Below, piece after piece: positions 26,450-34,927 of a DNA stretch of 64,000 nucleotides. Origin of the DNA: G020354945 sp964570585 (GTDB lineage Bacteria; Omnitrophota; Gorgyraeia; JABMRG01; JAFGKX01); assembly GCA_964570585.1 (NCBI GenBank), contig CAZMYR010000001.1, positions 49,768 through 113,767 on the forward strand, given 5' to 3'. The first letter of the stretch is position 1, and the number at the start of each line of letters is the position of its first letter. The notes under the pieces are model-generated. The model worked only from the letters and a program-made list of their open reading frames with translations, searched no databases and was not told the origin of the DNA. The translations under genes and the position numbers were made by a program.

Positions 26450-26768
26450 ACCCCACGCCTAAAGGTGGAGGGCTTGTGAGAATAAGCCTGGTTGACTAGG
26501 GGGCATTGAAAGATGCAGAAGTTAAGAGAAAGAAGGATAACCAACACACCTACGGTTATTACGCACGACCGTAGCAACTGTGGTCTGTCATTAAACAGCC
26601 CTGAGGGTAGGGACAGTGTGGCAGGCTTAAAAACCTCTCTTAACAGCCCCGATGCGTCTCTAACTGCGAGTCCCGCCCTTTTACAAAAGGGCGGGACGAG
26701 AGGACACGCAGGACAGAACCCGAGGGTATCTGTCGTTTACCCCCACACCAAAAGTTTTGGTGTGGGGG
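26450..26768 (+). ncRNA. omega RNA (HEARO-type guide RNA) of the IscB element
   Basis: About 320 bp without a credible protein lie directly upstream of iscB, where the guide RNA of IscB systems is encoded. Visible structure: an imperfect hairpin CCCCACGCC..GGTGGAGGG at about 26450-26472; a CTACGGT/ACCGTAG stem (26550-26574), as in known IscB guide RNAs; a perfect GTCCCGCCCTTTT/AAAAGGGCGGGAC hairpin around 26672-26699; and a last perfect hairpin ending ACACCAAAAGTTTTGGTGT that runs into the iscB start. The guide should be at the 5' end, but its boundary cannot be fixed without related copies. Confidence 0.65.
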
Positions 26769-27988
26769 TTTATGTCCTCAGTAAAAAGGGCAAGCCACTC
26801 ATGCCCTGTTCGCCAAGAAAGGCAAGAGTGCTTCTCAAAGAGACCAAGGCAAGGGTTGTAAAGAGGGCTCCCTTCACAATAAAGCTTAATATCGCCACGG
26901 GAGAAGCAGAGCAACCGATTACTCTTGGTGTTGACAGCGGATACAACTCATTGGGCTTATCAGCAGTATCAAAAGATAAAGAGCTTTATAGAGCTCAAGT
27001 AAGGCTAAGAGAAGACTTGGTAAAACTTAATTCAGAACGAAGGCAGTATCGCCGGGGGAGGAGATACCGCAAAACATGGTACAGAAAGCCCAGATTTCTT
27101 AACCGAAAGAAACCCCCAGGATGGTTGGCACCTTCCATCCAGCACAAATTGGACTCACATATCAAATTAATCACCAAGGCCAAAGAGATACTGCCCATTT
27201 CAAAGATTAGTATTGAAGTGGCAGCATTTGACATCCAAAAGATTAAGAACCCTGACATTGAAGGCGAGGGTTATCAAAAAGGCAAACAGGCGGGATTCTG
27301 GAATGTAAGGGAGTACGCACTTCACCGGGATAACCACCAGTGTCAGCACTGTAATGGCAAATCCAAATCCTCGGTATTGGAGCTACACCATATCATATCA
27401 AGACAGACAGGAGGAGACAGACCTGAAAATCTGATAACTTTATGTTCTATCTGCCACGATAAGGTATCAAAAGGCCAATTAGAACTTAAAGCCGAACCAT
27501 CCAAGGGATTCAAAGCTGAAACCTTTATGTCAACAGTTAGATGGAAGTTGATTAATAAGCTGCGAGACTCTGGTAATATGGTAACACACACTTATGGTTA
27601 TGTAACAAAAAGCAAGAGGATAGAGTTGGGGATACCAAAAAATCACACCAACGATGCCTTTGTGATAGCAGGTGGGACTACTCAGAAAAGGACAACATCG
27701 GAAGATTTCATCAAACAGGTCAGAAGGAGTAACCGTAAGTTGTTTAAAGGAGACAGGAGTCAGATAAGGAATACGGCCGAGAGGTTTGTCTGTGGATTTC
27801 AGAGGTTTGATAAAGTGCTATACAATGGTGTGGAGTGCTTCATTTTTGGCAGAAGAAAAACAGGCTATTTTCATCTAAGAAAATTGGATGGAACTAAAAT
27901 TCATTCTTCAGCAAAACAAACAAAGCTAACTCTGCTTGAGAGCGCAAAAACTTTACTGATAGAAAGAAGGCTGGCTCTCCTCCCCTGA
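26762..27988 (+). CDS. iscB: IscB RNA-guided nuclease (RuvC + HNH)
   Basis: 408 residues from the GTG at 26762. PLMP motif at 12-15, RuvC-I GVDSGYNSLG (Asp58), arginine-rich bridge helix about 92-115 (RRQYRRGRRYRK), RuvC-II ISIEVAAFD (Glu152), HNH domain with CxxC zinc pairs and ELHHII (His209-His210), RuvC-III HTNDAF (His295, Asp298). All catalytic residues are present. IscB is the ancestor of Cas9 and cuts DNA matching the guide of its omega RNA. The frame stays open for 83 codons upstream, but that part is guide RNA. The start codon lies in the last guide-RNA hairpin and has no Shine-Dalgarno site. No TnpA transposase is nearby, so the element is immobile alone or moves in trans. Confidence 0.92.
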   Translation: MGVYVLSKKGKPLMPCSPRKARVLLKETKARVVKRAPFTIKLNIATGEAEQPITLGVDSGYNSLGLSAVSKDKELYRAQVRLREDLVKLNSERRQYRRGRRYRKTWYRKPRFLNRKKPPGWLAPSIQHKLDSHIKLITKAKEILPISKISIEVAAFDIQKIKNPDIEGEGYQKGKQAGFWNVREYALHRDNHQCQHCNGKSKSSVLELHHIISRQTGGDRPENLITLCSICHDKVSKGQLELKAEPSKGFKAETFMSTVRWKLINKLRDSGNMVTHTYGYVTKSKRIELGIPKNHTNDAFVIAGGTTQKRTTSEDFIKQVRRSNRKLFKGDRSQIRNTAERFVCGFQRFDKVLYNGVECFIFGRRKTGYFHLRKLDGTKIHSSAKQTKLTLLESAKTLLIERRLALLP

Positions 27989-28018
27989 ACCTTTTGGCAG
28001 GGGTTTGCGAGCCGGAGT

Positions 28019-28075
28019 TTTTCAATGAAGCGATTATAGGGTATAATTATATCAGAAAATGAAGCGATTAGAGGT
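28019..28075 (+). promoter_or_regulatory. fic promoter flanked by 13-bp direct repeats
   Basis: TATAAT at 28042-28047 is the likely -10. Two copies of AATGAAGCGATTA (28023 and 28058) flank it; the second overlaps the Shine-Dalgarno site GAGGTG. This geometry suits autoregulation, perhaps by the Fic protein through its C-terminal winged helix. A weak TTTTCA at 28019 would be the -35. Confidence 0.5.
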
Positions 28076-28080
28076 GCTAA

Positions 28081-29208
28081 ATGATTTACATATGGAAGCA
28101 AAAAAAATGGCCTCAGTTAAAATGGCAAAGCGATAAACTGCTGCCATCTTTAAGCCAGGCACGCTTCCTTCAAGGGGAACTGTTAAGCAAGATCCGTTCT
28201 CTGGGCTTAAACCAGGGCAAGGAACCAAGTGCTGAAATACTGGTAGAGGAGACTGTTAAAACCGCTGCTATTGAAGGAGTCCGGCTGGATAAGGATGCTG
28301 TGCGTTCATCCGTAGCGAGAAGATTAGGCCTGCCTACAGCAGGTTTAAAATCACCAGATAAAGACGCAGAAGGCCTTGTCAGCGTGCTCCTGGATGCTAC
28401 TAGAAATTATAAAAAACCACTTACTGTCAAACGCTTAAAATCATGGCAGGCGGCACTATTTCCGACAGGTTACTCAGGGCTTTCTAAGATAAGGGTAGGA
28501 AAATGGCGTGGAAAAAGTCCGATGCAAGTAGTCTCAGGACCTATTGGTCGTAAGAGAGTTCATTTTGAGGCCCCGCCATCAGAAAGAATAGATACAGAAA
28601 TAAAAAAGTTCATAAAATGGTGGCAGAAACCCCCAAAGAACTTAGACAGCTTATTAAGGGCAGGCATTGCCCATTTCTATTTTGTTACCATTCATCCTTT
28701 TGAAGATGGCAATGGCCGTATAGCCAGGGCATTAACAGATATGGCCTTATCTCAGGATGAGAATCTTCCAAAGAGGTATTATTCTCTTTCAACCAGTATA
28801 ATGGCAGGAAGAAAGGCATATTACGATATCTTGGAGAAATGCCAAAGAGGCACGCTTGATATAACAGAATGGCTGTTGTGGTTCCTGAAATTCTATTTAA
28901 AGGCAATTGAGGAATCAGAAAAGGCTATTCAAAAATCATTGCAAAAGGCAGAATTTTGGCAAAAGCATGCTCAAACCAACCTGAATAATAACCAACGGAA
29001 AGTAATTAATCGCTTGCTTGATGCCGGTCCAAGTGGCTTTATAGGAGGCTTAACCACGCGAAAATACGTAGCAATGACAAAGACAAGCAGGGCCACGGCT
29101 TATAGGGATATCTCTGATCTGGTAAGAAAGAAGATACTGGCTCGCTCTAAAGCTAAAGGCAGAAGCGTCTCCTACGAGCTCATCTTTGTTGAAAAATTAC
29201 AGACGTAA
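28081..29208 (+). CDS. Fic-family AMP-transferase with C-terminal winged helix
   Basis: 375 residues. The Fic motif HPFEDGNGRIAR is at 205-216, with catalytic His205. TAAIEG at 61-66 fits the inhibitory [ST]xxxE[GN] helix placed N-terminal to the Fic fold (class II), so the enzyme should be self-inhibited through Glu65. The last 80 residues (TTRKYVAMTKTSRATAYRDI) form a winged helix-turn-helix. Proteins of this architecture transfer AMP to hydroxyls on target proteins and often repress their own gene. A GAGGTG Shine-Dalgarno site lies 5 bases before the ATG. Confidence 0.88.
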   Translation: MIYIWKQKKWPQLKWQSDKLLPSLSQARFLQGELLSKIRSLGLNQGKEPSAEILVEETVKTAAIEGVRLDKDAVRSSVARRLGLPTAGLKSPDKDAEGLVSVLLDATRNYKKPLTVKRLKSWQAALFPTGYSGLSKIRVGKWRGKSPMQVVSGPIGRKRVHFEAPPSERIDTEIKKFIKWWQKPPKNLDSLLRAGIAHFYFVTIHPFEDGNGRIARALTDMALSQDENLPKRYYSLSTSIMAGRKAYYDILEKCQRGTLDITEWLLWFLKFYLKAIEESEKAIQKSLQKAEFWQKHAQTNLNNNQRKVINRLLDAGPSGFIGGLTTRKYVAMTKTSRATAYRDISDLVRKKILARSKAKGRSVSYELIFVEKLQT

Positions 29209-29294
29209 AATATATCGCATCGTTAAATTTACTCTACGGCTGGACATAACCCGACCCGACCGTAATGGCTAGGGGGGGCATTTTTGGTCAGGTA

Positions 29295-30479
29295 TTATTT
29301 TTCTTTTTTCTTTTCTTGCACAAATTTCCTCTGAAGATAATCTACGACTTGTTTAAACTTGTAAAGCCTGTCGGCATCCTCATCGGGAATATCAATGCCA
29401 AGCTCTTCTTCAAAGGTCATTGCGATTTCAATGCTGGCTAAAGAATCCACACCTAAATCCTTTACAAGATGGGCATTATCATGGATTAAGTCTTTTGATA
29501 TGCCTAATTGTTCCGCGATAATTTTTCTGGCTACATCCGGAATATCTTCTTTCGTTATCTCTTTTTTCTTTTCTTCCGGCGGTTTAGGAGACGCTTTATA
29601 TTTTAGTCCGAGCGCCGGTATTCTAACAGCTTTATCTGTCTTAAAATATAAGTTGTTTTTTATGGCAGTGTCTCTTACTAATCTACCGAGTTTATCTAAC
29701 CTAACATCAACTGCCGGAGGAAGATTTGAGAGATTAATCCCTTCTGTCTTCTCGTCCTCTGGTTTATTACTGTAAACAATTATATCTTTCGGTTTATCGT
29801 CCGATTTAGTTATGGCTTTATATATCTCACTTTTAGCCCCTAGCACTATTTGATTCCCTAATACAATATCAGGCCTGAAATTGTGAAGCTCTTTTTTTAT
29901 GTCTTCTTCTACCCCCCCTATTTTGCTTGAATCAAATGTTTTGACGCCTACGAACAACATCTGCATTGAGTATTCACCGCCGCATTTTTCTTTACTCTCA
30001 AAATATATGTTTTTAGGAACAAAGTAGTTAAGAGCAAGGTCTATAAACAAAAGTTTCGCCTTCGGCATTATATAAGGATCATTATATATAGGGATTTCTT
30101 CTTTTTTAATTATTCTTCTGCCTTCTAAAACATCTTTTGCTGTCTCAACTATAGTATTGGGGCTAAATGGTTTTGCCATAAAGGCATCATATTTAAGCCC
30201 CTTTACTTTTTCTTCATATTGTTCACCATATCCTGTTAAAATTACAACTTTTGTTTTTGGGTACTTTTCGTTTATTATCTCTAAAACACCAGGGCCGTCT
30301 AAACCTTTCATTTTCATATCTAATATGACAAGGTCGATACCTTTTGATTCTAGTTTCTTCACGGCTTCTTCGCCGGATAAGGCAATAGCTACACTATGGC
30401 CTTCTTTTGAAAAGAAATACTCAAGGGTAGATGTAAGTTCTTTTTCATCGTCTATAACAAGGATATTTTCATTTGGCAT
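29295..30479 (-). CDS. Response-regulator receiver fused to an acyl carrier protein
   Basis: 394 residues. Residues 1-120 are a CheY-like receiver: acidic pair Asp10-Asp11, phospho-acceptor Asp54 (LVILDMKM), Thr82 (ILTGYG) and Lys103 (AKPF). Residues about 130-310 are an unrecognised alpha/beta region. Residues about 315-385 are an acyl carrier protein: DLGVDSLASIEI with Ser346 as the 4'-phosphopantetheine site, then an acidic helix II (FEEELGIDIPDEDAD). A receiver joined to an intact carrier protein is rare. Last gene of a leftward operon, 19 bp after its kinase. Inference: phosphorylation could control an acyl-loading or acyl-reduction step. Confidence 0.88.
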   Translation of the reverse strand: MPNENILVIDDEKELTSTLEYFFSKEGHSVAIALSGEEAVKKLESKGIDLVILDMKMKGLDGPGVLEIINEKYPKTKVVILTGYGEQYEEKVKGLKYDAFMAKPFSPNTIVETAKDVLEGRRIIKKEEIPIYNDPYIMPKAKLLFIDLALNYFVPKNIYFESKEKCGGEYSMQMLFVGVKTFDSSKIGGVEEDIKKELHNFRPDIVLGNQIVLGAKSEIYKAITKSDDKPKDIIVYSNKPEDEKTEGINLSNLPPAVDVRLDKLGRLVRDTAIKNNLYFKTDKAVRIPALGLKYKASPKPPEEKKKEITKEDIPDVARKIIAEQLGISKDLIHDNAHLVKDLGVDSLASIEIAMTFEEELGIDIPDEDADRLYKFKQVVDYLQRKFVQEKKKEK

Positions 30480-30498
30480 CTTTTTGCTCCTTATGTTT

Positions 30499-32637
30499 TT
30501 ATATAGCTGGTAAAGTTATTTTAAAATATGTTCCTTTGCCATATTCCGATTCAACGTCAATTGTTCCTTTATGGTTTTCTATCATTGCTTTTATCACAGA
30601 TGAGCCTATGCCCGTGCCTTTTTCGGTTGTAGCTTTGGTAGTAAAAAATGGTAAAAAAAGCTGGTCCGATTCCTCTTTTGTCATACCAATACCATTATCG
30701 GATAACTCTATACGCCAGAGATTGTTATCTGTAAAAGCCTTTATTTTTGTTTCAGGTATATAATCTTTTTGGTTTTGTTTCTTTTGTTGTTCCGCATCAT
30801 GAGCGTTGTCTAAGAGATTAAAGAATATATCCTGAAGTTGCGCCATATCACCTTTTATTTTAAGGGGCGTTTTCTCTACATCGGTTTTGAGATTAAGTTC
30901 TGTAATATCGAATTTGTATGATAAAAGTTCAATAGTTGCAGTTATAACCTCATCGAGATCGACTAGCTTATATTTTGTCTCCTTCCGGGAAAATACTGTT
31001 AAGTGTTTGGTGATGTTGCCTCCTAAATTAGCGTTTTCTGCAATGCTTTTCATTGCTTTTTCGGCTCTTACCAAGAAAGTTTTATTCTCATTGGATAAAC
31101 TTACTTTTTTCATTCCATCCTGCATAATATCAAGTGCCTCTTCTGCTTTTGCCCAGATGGCCTGAAAACGGTTGTTAATTTGATGCCCCATCATAGAACC
31201 CATCTGTCCTATAGAGCGAAGCCGGTGTTCATGAAACTGCTGGGCTAGAGATTTTCCGGTTTCTTCATAAAATATGGCATTTTCAATGGCTAAAGCTGCC
31301 TGATTAGCCAATACCTGAAATACTGCTAAGTCATCTGATGTATACATATCGCCTGAGAGTTTCTTGCCCATTGCCAGGAAGCCTATTAACTCATTTTGGA
31401 TGAAACTAGGAATTATTATATCAGCTTGCATGTCTTTCATGTTTTTAGCTATGTTCTTTCCCTCCGGCATAAGAGCTGCCTCATCATATATTAAAATGTC
31501 CCTATGGCCTTTAAGCCATTTTATTAAGGGTATGTTGCTTTGTATCTTCCCTGCAGGGAGATTTGATATATTTTGTCTGTTTCTTTTTGCCCTTAGGTTA
31601 TATTCGTCTGCTTCGGGATTTCGTAGATATATATAAGCATGACTAACACCAATGGCTTTGCTCATTACGCGTATTATTACATTGAGAAGTTTATCAAGCT
31701 CTTTTATTAAAGTCATACCTTTGGAAGCTTGAATGAGGGTATTTTGATATTTTTTCTGCTGAGCAAGCAATACGTCTTCGGCTCTTTTTCGTATTATTGT
31801 ATATATAAATGGGCCGCCCGAAGCCAAAATTATACCTAAGAGTAAAGGTATATACCATAATCCTTTGCCGAGCAACTTATATCCTACTAAAAATGGTGTT
31901 AATAAAATAATACCATAAACAAACACAAAGATAACTCCACGGGTAATGGCAACGCGGATATCCATAAGATGGTACTTCACTATGGCAAAAACTAATATCC
32001 CTACACATAAAGAAGCGCATAGGTTTCCAAAAGGATAAATCTCAAGGCCATAATTAGGAATGTAATCAACCGAACCTAAGAATGCTATTATAAAACCGAG
32101 AGATACATAACGGATTTGATTAAATGCAATGGCTATTTTTTTTCTCTTTCTATCCATATATTCATGATAGAAAAGCCATAAACATTTTAAAAATAAATAT
32201 GTAAAGAAAATAAGATAGAGCGGATGCAAAATGCCTGCCCTTGGATAAAATCCCCAAAAGTAACGATAGACATCTTTAATGACTAATGGAGTGGATAGTA
32301 ACACAATTAAGAAAAATGTACTTATTAAATAAACCGATAGGATCTTTAGTTTTCTTTTATCTTTTATACCAAGGACCGAAAAAGAGAAATGGTATAAGGT
32401 GGAAGGTATGTACATTATACCAGAATAACCACTTATAGCCCACATATAAGCTCTATCTCTTAAAGTAGAGAGAAACATAAAGGAAAAAGAAGCAAGCCAA
32501 ACAAAACAACTTAAGCACAACAAGGCCAATGAAATATTAACAATAGATTTAGGATTGCGTAAAAACACAAAGGCACCAAAACCAAATAATATGAGTGCAC
32601 TTATTATCTCAGGCATAGAATAAATATTGAATTGCAT
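30499..32637 (-). CDS. Membrane sensor histidine kinase (multi-TM sensor, GAF, HisKA-like, HATPase)
   Basis: 712 residues. About seven to nine membrane helices fill residues 8-290, like the 7TM histidine-kinase sensor module. A GAF-like domain follows (about 310-470), then an H-box GHQINNRF with His485, and an ATPase domain with N-box NLLDNAHDA, DNGIG (about 647) and GTGIGSSV. It should autophosphorylate and pass phosphate to the receiver-ACP protein encoded next. It starts 4 bp after the aldehyde dehydrogenase gene. The multi-helix sensor would suit a lipophilic ligand, but none can be read from the sequence. Confidence 0.85.
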   Translation of the reverse strand: MQFNIYSMPEIISALILFGFGAFVFLRNPKSIVNISLALLCLSCFVWLASFSFMFLSTLRDRAYMWAISGYSGIMYIPSTLYHFSFSVLGIKDKRKLKILSVYLISTFFLIVLLSTPLVIKDVYRYFWGFYPRAGILHPLYLIFFTYLFLKCLWLFYHEYMDRKRKKIAIAFNQIRYVSLGFIIAFLGSVDYIPNYGLEIYPFGNLCASLCVGILVFAIVKYHLMDIRVAITRGVIFVFVYGIILLTPFLVGYKLLGKGLWYIPLLLGIILASGGPFIYTIIRKRAEDVLLAQQKKYQNTLIQASKGMTLIKELDKLLNVIIRVMSKAIGVSHAYIYLRNPEADEYNLRAKRNRQNISNLPAGKIQSNIPLIKWLKGHRDILIYDEAALMPEGKNIAKNMKDMQADIIIPSFIQNELIGFLAMGKKLSGDMYTSDDLAVFQVLANQAALAIENAIFYEETGKSLAQQFHEHRLRSIGQMGSMMGHQINNRFQAIWAKAEEALDIMQDGMKKVSLSNENKTFLVRAEKAMKSIAENANLGGNITKHLTVFSRKETKYKLVDLDEVITATIELLSYKFDITELNLKTDVEKTPLKIKGDMAQLQDIFFNLLDNAHDAEQQKKQNQKDYIPETKIKAFTDNNLWRIELSDNGIGMTKEESDQLFLPFFTTKATTEKGTGIGSSVIKAMIENHKGTIDVESEYGKGTYFKITLPAI

Positions 32638-32641
32638 GACT

Positions 32642-34228
32642 TTATATATTATTAGTTACGCTAATTCCCTGCAGATGGCTACTTTTTTTACAAATATAGT
32701 TCATTTCCCCAAAGGGGCCACCGCTTTTTTTCGTACCACCATGGGTAGCTATATACAAAGAAAAACCTACATGCCTTGAATTAATTCTTAATAACCCCGA
32801 ATTATCTATTTCTTTTATAAATTTATCTATATATTGTTTAGAGTTTGCCCAAACTGATATTCTTAAACCATATTCATTTCTTTCTGATATATCAACCATC
32901 TTTAAAAATATTATATCATCCCTTGACATGCCACTATGCTCTGGCATTGTAGGAATACTGGTTACTTTTAATAACGGCAAAAGCGGAAAGAAGTTTTCTT
33001 CCTTTATGCAAAGCATATCTAATCCTTGAGTTTCATTATCTATTCTCACCAAAGTTGGTTCTATATACATACCATTTTTATCTTCTTTTCCATTATAATC
33101 TACTCTATGCCCGCCATAAAGGACTTTGCCTCCTTTTTTCTCCGCATCATTTAAGAATTCGAAATATTGAGAAATTTTTGTAACCGGCGAAAGACATGTT
33201 TCTGGATCATCAGGTAAGGCTATTTTCAACTTTTTTACTTGTCTTAACATTTCATCACAAAAATCATCAAATATAGTTTCGTGGATAATGGCGTTTTTAG
33301 GTACCATGCATATCTGGGTAGAGCCCAAGAAAGCATCCATCAAGGCATTGGCTGCTTTTTTGATATCTGTATCTTTCCATACAAATAGTAAATCGTTACC
33401 GGATAATTCTAAAATTGGCTTTTTGCCTGCTAGATATGCTTTTTTGCCTATCTCAATTCCTCTTTCGCTTATGCCAAAATGGAAAATGTCATTCACATGT
33501 GGGCTGCTCAACCAAACTTCCATTATCTTATCTGAATTGCCAAGAATAATATTTACTACTCCGTCCGGGGCTCCGTTTCTTTTAACTGCTTCATTCACTA
33601 CATTTTTCCAAACAAAAATTGCAGAGATAGGATTTCGTAAAGGAGGCTTTACCACAATAGTATTACCAGCTAATAAAACCCCTGTAGCAACAAAAGAATT
33701 GCTCGTAGGGGCGTTTTTAGGTGGATTAAGGCAGATAACACCATCTGCTTTTCTCGCTACGTAAAGTGTTTCGTTGCCGAACCTTCCTATTTTTTTAAAA
33801 ACTTGTTCTTTATATAAATCAAGCGTTTCCTTGGCTACTCCTATTTCCATTCCTTCAAATTCCCACTCCGCAAGTTTTAGAGGGTGTCCTTCTATTATAA
33901 AAAGTTCGATTATCTCCTTCTTGTGCTTAACTAATAAATCATGAATGTCACCCATTATCTTACGACGTTTGTCCAGAGAAAAATGCTTATATATTTTACT
34001 TGCCTCGTGAGCTGCTTTTATTGCGTCTTTGCAAGTTTTTTCATCACCGACGCAGTACTTTGCATATATATATTTATCATATTCTGATGGAGAATTGCCT
34101 TTTTTGAGCTCCTTAATAATCTTGCGTGTCGTCTTAAAATCAGCTGCTGCTCTACTGGCATACGGGTAATATTCATAACTACCTGTATCTACATTTTTCC
34201 CACCAATTAAAAGAGTGAAATCTTTCAT
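32642..34228 (-). CDS. Aldehyde dehydrogenase family protein
   Basis: 528 residues with the ALDH fold: LNPPKNAPTSNSF, LLAGNTIVVKPP (cofactor site), general base Glu274 in LELSGND and catalytic Cys307 in STQICMVP. C-terminal GGTKKSGGPFGE is also typical. ALDH enzymes oxidise aldehydes with NAD(P) or, in the acylating type, interconvert aldehydes and thioesters. Its operon with a carrier-protein fusion raises the acyl-ACP/aldehyde possibility (LuxC-like chemistry), which is inference. The length is somewhat greater than the usual 480-500 residues. Confidence 0.82.
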   Translation of the reverse strand: MKDFTLLIGGKNVDTGSYEYYPYASRAAADFKTTRKIIKELKKGNSPSEYDKYIYAKYCVGDEKTCKDAIKAAHEASKIYKHFSLDKRRKIMGDIHDLLVKHKKEIIELFIIEGHPLKLAEWEFEGMEIGVAKETLDLYKEQVFKKIGRFGNETLYVARKADGVICLNPPKNAPTSNSFVATGVLLAGNTIVVKPPLRNPISAIFVWKNVVNEAVKRNGAPDGVVNIILGNSDKIMEVWLSSPHVNDIFHFGISERGIEIGKKAYLAGKKPILELSGNDLLFVWKDTDIKKAANALMDAFLGSTQICMVPKNAIIHETIFDDFCDEMLRQVKKLKIALPDDPETCLSPVTKISQYFEFLNDAEKKGGKVLYGGHRVDYNGKEDKNGMYIEPTLVRIDNETQGLDMLCIKEENFFPLLPLLKVTSIPTMPEHSGMSRDDIIFLKMVDISERNEYGLRISVWANSKQYIDKFIKEIDNSGLLRINSRHVGFSLYIATHGGTKKSGGPFGEMNYICKKSSHLQGISVTNNI

Positions 34229-34233
34229 ATGCT

Positions 34234-34446
34234 CTATCTCCTCCTTTTCCTTCCATGTCTTTTTCTGGTTTTATTCTCTTGTTGACCCACCCATTTATCA
34301 ATGCTGCGTTTTCTAAACCTAAGCTGCTTTCCGGCCTTAAAACAAGGTATTCTTTTGGACATAGAAAGCTTATATGTTGTGCTCTTAGGGATCCTTAAAT
34401 ACTTACTAACCTCATCAACGGTAAAAAAAACTGTGGTTTTCTCCAT
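34234..34446 (-). CDS. Excisionase-family helix-turn-helix protein
   Basis: 70 residues. FTVDEVSKYLRIPKSTTYKL plus RFRKRSIDKWV is the MerR-like helix-turn-helix of excisionase/AlpA-type DNA-binding proteins, followed by a very basic tail. It is the first gene of the ALDH-kinase-receiver/ACP operon, 5 bp before the ALDH start. It could regulate the operon or be left over from an integrated element. Confidence 0.8.
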   Translation of the reverse strand: MEKTTVFFTVDEVSKYLRIPKSTTYKLSMSKRIPCFKAGKQLRFRKRSIDKWVGQQENKTRKRHGRKRRR

Positions 34447-34504
34447 AAAGTAATTACCCTTATTGTTTTTCCATTTTTATCTGTATTCTTCGTATATAGG
34501 ATTT

Positions 34505-34533
34505 AATATACCTTATATTACTACATAAGTCAA
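34505..34533 (-). promoter_or_regulatory. Promoter of the HTH-ALDH-kinase-receiver/ACP operon
   Basis: Minus strand: TTGACT (34533-34528), 17-bp spacer, TATATT (34510-34505). It is divergent from, and only 32 bp away from, the -35 of the AbrB/RelE promoter, so a bound repressor could affect both. Confidence 0.65.
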
Positions 34534-34565
34534 ATTCAATATTAAAAAAGTTTTCATTTTTGCCC

Positions 34566-34632
34566 TTGACAAAATTGCTTCTATAGTGTATACTTAATAT
34601 CAGAAAATAAGAAAATCAAGAATCAGAAAATA
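34566..34632 (+). promoter_or_regulatory. Promoter and direct-repeat operator of the AbrB/RelE pair
   Basis: TTGACA (34566-34571), 17-bp spacer, TATACT (34589-34594). Downstream, ATCAGAAAATA occurs at 34599-34609 and again at 34622-34632, 23 bp apart. These repeats lie at the transcript start, which fits autorepression by the AbrB-type antitoxin. Confidence 0.65.
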
Positions 34633-34651
34633 TGAATAGGAGGTAAAGAAA

Positions 34652-34927
34652 ATGGGCCACGCATTCATTAGGGAACATTATCAGATTACTTTACCAATTG
34701 AGGTAAGAAAAGAATTGCCTATTGAAATCGGCGATCCTGTAGAAATACGCCTCAACAAAAATGGGGAGGTTGTCATCAGGTTCCTTAAAACTATCGATGC
34801 TTCTCAAGCCTGGTTCTGGACTAAGGAGCACCAAGCGCGAGAAAAAGAAGCGGAAAAAGAACTCCTCGAGGGCAAGGGCAAGAAAGCCAAAAGTGCCAAG
34901 GACCTGATAGATGAGCTCGAAGAATAA
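34652..34927 (+). CDS. AbrB/MazE-type antitoxin
   Basis: 91 residues. Residues 1-45 (REHYQITLPIEVRKELPIEIGDPVEIR) are a SpoVT-AbrB swapped-hairpin DNA-binding domain. The charged C-terminal tail (AKDLIDELEE) would bind the toxin. The start is set by AGGAGG 8 bases upstream. It overlaps the toxin gene by 17 bp. Confidence 0.82.
   Translation: MGHAFIREHYQITLPIEVRKELPIEIGDPVEIRLNKNGEVVIRFLKTIDASQAWFWTKEHQAREKEAEKELLEGKGKKAKSAKDLIDELEE

Noticed and set aside
26513..26761. N-terminal 83-codon extension of IscB
   Set aside because: Hairpins of the guide RNA occupy this stretch, and IscB proteins begin just before the PLMP motif.
26681..28101. Minus-strand ORFs opposite iscB
   Set aside because: Antisense shadows; the plus-strand frame has complete RuvC and HNH motifs.
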